This document shows positions 6,464 to 8,532 of a stretch of DNA of 8,532 nucleotides, in pieces; position 1 is the stretch's first letter, and the number at the start of each line of letters is the position of its first letter. The notes beneath the pieces were generated by a model that worked only from the letters and a program-made list of their open reading frames with translations, did not search any database and was not told the DNA's origin. The position numbers and the translations under genes are program-made. The DNA is taken from the NCBI GenBank assembly GCA_947426875.1, contig CANEFU010000041.1:1-8532 (forward strand), read 5' to 3'. The DNA is from an uncultured Clostridium sp. (GTDB lineage Bacteria > Bacillota > Clostridia > TANB77 > CAG-508).

Positions 6464-7279
6464 ATGGGGAAATTATATATAGTTGCAACACCAATTGGAA
6501 ATTTAGAGGATATTACTTTAAGGGCTATTCATGTATTGGAGAGTGTTGATTTAATTGCGGCAGAAGACACAAGGCATACGTTGAAATTATTAAACCATTT
6601 AGGAATATCAAAACCATTAATTAGTTATCATAGACATAATGAGGAAGTAAAAACGGAAACGTTAATAGAAAAATTGTTAGGAGGACAAGATATTGCTTTA
6701 GTTTCCGATGCGGGAACTCCTGGTATTTGTGACCCAGGTGAAGTTGTTATTAAAAAATGTATCGAAAAAGAAATAGAAATTGTTCCTATACCAGGAAGCT
6801 GTGCTATGATAAATGCTTTAATCGCCTCTGGAATCGCTACCAAAGAATTTACTTTTTTGGGATTTTTGCCATTGCATAAAAAACTAAGAAAAGAAAAATT
6901 AGAAGAAATAGAAAAGAGTGAGAAAACCATTATTTTATATGAAGCACCTCACAAATTGACAGCAACATTAAAAGATTTAAAGCCAATTTTAGGGGAAAGA
7001 CAAATTACATTAGCAAGAGAATTAACAAAAATTCATGAAGAATTTATAAGAGGTTCTATAGAGGAAATCATAGAAAAAGGGGAAAATTTAAAAGGAGAAA
7101 TGGTTTTAATTATAGAAGGAAAACAAAAAATCAATCCAGAAAATCATTGGGAAGAATTAACATTAGAGGAGCATTACAAATTATATGAGAATGAGGGATT
7201 TGAGAAAAAAGAGATTATAAAAAAAATAGCAAAAGATAGAGGGCTAAGCAAAAATGAAATTTATCAGAAGTTTCTATAA
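6464..7279 (+). CDS. rsmI: 16S rRNA C1402 2'-O-methyltransferase RsmI
   Basis: The product has 271 residues, the usual length for the RsmI/YraL (YabC) family of tetrapyrrole-methylase-fold enzymes, which methylate the ribose 2'-O of C1402 in the 16S rRNA decoding centre. Visible signatures are the N-terminal LYIVATPIGNLEDIT (4-18), AAEDTRHT (32-39), the SAM-site loop ALVSDAGTPGICDPG (78-92), PIPGSCAMINAL (108-119), the FLGFLP turn (131-136) and LYEAPHKL (158-165). The Lys/Glu-rich C-terminal tail (about 225-271) fits the small helical RsmI tail. AGGAGG at 6453-6458 overlaps the trmN6 stop and is 5 bases before the ATG. It is the second and last gene of the trmN6 unit, followed at once by a strong terminator. 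Confidence 0.95.
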   Translation: MGKLYIVATPIGNLEDITLRAIHVLESVDLIAAEDTRHTLKLLNHLGISKPLISYHRHNEEVKTETLIEKLLGGQDIALVSDAGTPGICDPGEVVIKKCIEKEIEIVPIPGSCAMINALIASGIATKEFTFLGFLPLHKKLRKEKLEEIEKSEKTIILYEAPHKLTATLKDLKPILGERQITLARELTKIHEEFIRGSIEEIIEKGENLKGEMVLIIEGKQKINPENHWEELTLEEHYKLYENEGFEKKEIIKKIAKDRGLSKNEIYQKFL

Positions 7280-7282
7280 AAT

Positions 7283-7317
7283 AAAAAAGAGGAGTTTGAT
7301 GAAAATTCCTCTTTTTT
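7283..7317. terminator. Bidirectional terminator between rsmI and abrB
   Basis: AAAAAAGAGGA (7283-7293) pairs perfectly with TCCTCTTTTTT (7307-7317). Inside, GTTT (7294-7297) can pair with AAAT (7303-7306), giving about 15 bp around a GATGA loop. The T run on the right serves rsmI, whose stop is at 7279. The A run on the left gives a U run on the minus strand for abrB, which ends about 30 bases away. It is a classic shared Rho-independent terminator for convergent genes. Confidence 0.9.
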
Positions 7318-7347
7318 TGTTTTATAGAAAAAATCAAATTTGTTCTA

Positions 7348-7599
7348 TTATTTTTTTTCTAATGTGCCTATTTTATCAGCACAATCTGTGCATATTAATT
7401 TGTCATGATAAGATAATAAGTTTTGGTTATTACCACAGAAGATGCAATTTGATTCAAATTTTTTCAACACAATGGAAGAACCATCTACATATATTTCAAT
7501 AGGGTCCTTTTCAACAATATCAAATTGATTTCTAATTTCTATCGGAATAACAACTCTACCAAGTTCATCTACTCTTCTTATAATTCCAGTTGATTTCAT
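7348..7599 (-). CDS. abrB: AbrB-type transition-state regulator with zinc ribbon
   Basis: The product is an 83-residue transcriptional regulator. Residues 1-48 form the swapped-hairpin AbrB DNA-binding domain (KSTGIIRRVDELGRVVIPIEIR, then EIYVDGSSIVLKK) and closely resemble B. subtilis AbrB. In that species AbrB represses many stationary-phase and sporulation genes and itself. After it, CIFC (C52, C55) and CTDC (C70, C73) form a likely four-cysteine zinc ribbon, replacing the Bacillus-type C-terminal multimerisation region; I recall this form from clostridial AbrB proteins. The start is the ATG at 7599. An upstream in-frame ATG at 7608 touches the ribosome site directly and is unlikely to be used. 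The gene is convergent with rsmI and divergent from spmA, so its promoter region also precedes a sporulation operon. Confidence 0.92.
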   Translation of the reverse strand: MKSTGIIRRVDELGRVVIPIEIRNQFDIVEKDPIEIYVDGSSIVLKKFESNCIFCGNNQNLLSYHDKLICTDCADKIGTLEKK

Positions 7600-7608
7600 G
7601 AAACTCAT

Positions 7609-7615
7609 CCTCCTT
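7609..7615 (-). promoter_or_regulatory. Ribosome site that sets the abrB start
   Basis: AAGGAGG on the minus strand is immediately followed by an ATG at 7608 (zero spacing) and, 9 bases further on, by the ATG at 7599. Only the second has workable spacing, so the protein begins MKSTG rather than MSFMKSTG. Confidence 0.8.
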
Positions 7616-7646
7616 AAAAGTTATAATTTAACAATCCTATGCTTTT

Positions 7647-7675
7647 ACTATATCATAAATAAAAATGCAGGTCAA
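7647..7675 (-). promoter_or_regulatory. Sigma-A promoter of abrB
   Basis: On the minus strand TTGACC (7670-7675), a 17-base spacer and TATAGT (7647-7652) give a five-of-six match at each box. Transcription should start near 7640, about 40 bases before the abrB ATG. Autorepression is known for B. subtilis AbrB, but no specific operator can be recognised by eye. Confidence 0.8.
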
Positions 7676-7682
7676 TTATATT

Positions 7683-7711
7683 GTCATAAAAAATCGAGAT
7701 TGGAATAAAAT
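7683..7711 (+). promoter_or_regulatory. Tentative sigma-E-like promoter for spmA
   Basis: GTCATAAA (7683-7690) resembles the sigma-E -35 element. After 13 bases, AATAAAAT (7704-7711) matches six of eight bases of the sigma-E -10 (CATACAAT). B. subtilis spmA/spmB are transcribed by sigma-E, which makes this plausible. Against it, transcription would start around 7718, inside the ribosome site, leaving almost no leader. Chance matches are common in such AT-rich DNA. Confidence 0.22.
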
Positions 7712-7716
7712 TATTT

Positions 7717-7723
7717 AGGTGAT
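7717..7723 (+). promoter_or_regulatory. Unusual ribosome site of spmA
   Basis: There is no AGGAGG here. Instead AGGTGAT matches the downstream half of the full anti-Shine-Dalgarno complement (AAGGAGGTGATC) and lies 4 bases before the ATG at 7728, correct spacing for that half. An in-frame GTG at 7719 lies inside this motif and is therefore rejected as the start. Confidence 0.6.
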
Positions 7724-7727
7724 TCAT

Positions 7728-8309
7728 ATGTTGAATAAGATATGGCCTGTATTTATTATAATATCATTTTCATATGCCATTTTTTCAGGAAATTTAGAAC
7801 AATTAAATTCCTCTATTTTTGAAAGTACAAGTGATGCCATTAGCTTGTCAATCAATTTACTTGGTACGATATGTTTGTGGAATGGAATGATGCAGGTTGC
7901 TAATCAAACAAGTATGATTGATAAATTAACAAAAATATTAAATCCTATTATAAAACTATTATTTCCAGAAATGAGAAAAAATAAACAAGTTCAAAAAGAA
8001 ATTTCCATGAATATGATTGCTAATATTTTGGGATTAGGAAATGCTGCTACTCCATTAGGATTAAAAGCTATGAAATCTATGCAAAAAGAAAATTTGAAAA
8101 AAGACACACTAACCAACTCTATGTTGGTATTTATTGTTTTAAATACAGCTTCTATTCAAGTGATTCCAACAACTGTTATTGCCATTAGAAATTCATTAGG
8201 CTCCAATAATCCAACAGCAATTGTTTTTCCTGTCTGGATTGCAACTATATGTGCGGCAGTAGCAGGAATAACAGTAGCCATGCTTTTTATTAAATTTAGT
8301 AAAAAATAG
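7728..8309 (+). CDS. spmA: Spore maturation protein SpmA
   Basis: The product is a 193-residue membrane protein, close to the 196 residues of B. subtilis SpmA. Hydrophobic segments fall at about 5-20, 42-58, 132-155 and 166-190. The hallmark MNMIANILGLGNAATPLGLKAM lies at about 95-116 and belongs to the Gate/nucleoside-recognition fold shared by SpmA and SpmB. In Bacillus, SpmA and SpmB are made in the mother cell and are needed for full dehydration of the spore core; the transported substance is not established. The ATG at 7728 is preferred over the GTG at 7719, which lies in the ribosome site. spmB follows after 10 bases, so the two form one transcription unit divergent from abrB. Confidence 0.93.
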   Translation: MLNKIWPVFIIISFSYAIFSGNLEQLNSSIFESTSDAISLSINLLGTICLWNGMMQVANQTSMIDKLTKILNPIIKLLFPEMRKNKQVQKEISMNMIANILGLGNAATPLGLKAMKSMQKENLKKDTLTNSMLVFIVLNTASIQVIPTTVIAIRNSLGSNNPTAIVFPVWIATICAAVAGITVAMLFIKFSKK

Positions 8310-8319
8310 GGGGAAGCGT

Positions 8320-8532
8320 ATGCAAACAATTAATTTTTTATCCAATTTAGCAATGCCACTTATCATCTTAATGATTGTTACCTATGGCTTAATTGAAAAA
8401 AATAAAGTTTTTGACAATTTTTTAGAGGGAGCCAAAGAAGGAATGGAGATGGTATGTAGCATCTTGCCAACATTAATAGGATTATTTGTTGCCATTGGAG
8501 CTTTGAGAAGCTCTGGTATCTTAGACATTATA
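8320..8532 (+). CDS. spmB: Spore maturation protein SpmB, N-terminal part
   Basis: The frame is open from the ATG at 8320 to the window edge, giving 71 residues of a protein that should be about 175 long. It starts MQTINFLSNLAMPLII, a membrane segment (about 6-24). It continues with KVFDNFLEGAKEGMEMV (29-45) and ILPTLIGLFVAIGALRSSGILDII (48-71), the characteristic SpmB N-terminal pattern of a Gate-domain protein. AGGGGG at 8308-8313 lies 6 bases before the ATG and overlaps the spmA stop. It is the expected partner of SpmA in spore core dehydration. The truncation is caused by the window end, not by mutation. Confidence 0.92.
   Translation, partial: MQTINFLSNLAMPLIILMIVTYGLIEKNKVFDNFLEGAKEGMEMVCSILPTLIGLFVAIGALRSSGILDII

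Noticed and set aside
7254..7502. 82-codon plus-strand frame after rsmI
   Set aside because: It overlaps the end of rsmI, runs through the terminator and is antisense to abrB. It has no homology I can recognise.

Overview
The window is AT-rich, low-GC Gram-positive DNA, most likely from an anaerobic, spore-forming Clostridia member. The signs are strong AGGAGG-type ribosome sites, consensus housekeeping promoters, an AbrB regulator with a CIFCG zinc-ribbon tail, spore maturation genes spmA/spmB, a GerMN-domain protein, and a very large oxygen-labile-type iron-sulfur protein of the 2-hydroxyacyl-CoA dehydratase activase class. Nothing in the sequence fixes the genus.

Layout. Positions 1-264 carry no convincing gene, only a terminator-like hairpin serving the first gene. 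Positions 265-4581 (minus) encode one 1,438-residue protein made of two tandem BadF/HgdC-type ATPase domains, a four-cysteine linker and two tandem dehydratase/reductase-like domains. It is driven by a near-perfect sigma-A promoter and stands alone. Divergent from it, 4732-5262 (plus) encodes a membrane-anchored protein with one GerMN domain. A compact 141-bp element with 24-bp perfect terminal inverted repeats flanked by TA (5277-5417) follows. A probable small asparagine-rich protein gene lies on the minus strand (5433-5624).

The second half is a housekeeping and sporulation neighbourhood. The pair trmN6 (yabB) and rsmI (yabC), encoding a tRNA and a 16S rRNA methyltransferase, runs from its own sigma-A promoter and ends at a bidirectional terminator. 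On the other side of that terminator, and convergent with it, is abrB (minus) with a clear sigma-A promoter. The trmN6/rsmI/abrB arrangement resembles yabB-yabC-abrB of Bacillus subtilis. Divergent from abrB is spmA-spmB (plus), with spmB cut by the window end.

The products fall into three groups: RNA modification with a transition-state regulator (trmN6, rsmI, abrB), spore-related membrane or cortex functions (the GerMN protein, spmA, spmB), and a stand-alone ATP-driven electron-transfer enzyme with an unknown substrate. The items most worth a second look are the doubled architecture and cysteine pattern of the giant activase-reductase, the MITE-like element, and the small minus-strand gene. 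I see no defence system, CRISPR array, tRNA, rRNA or transposase gene.
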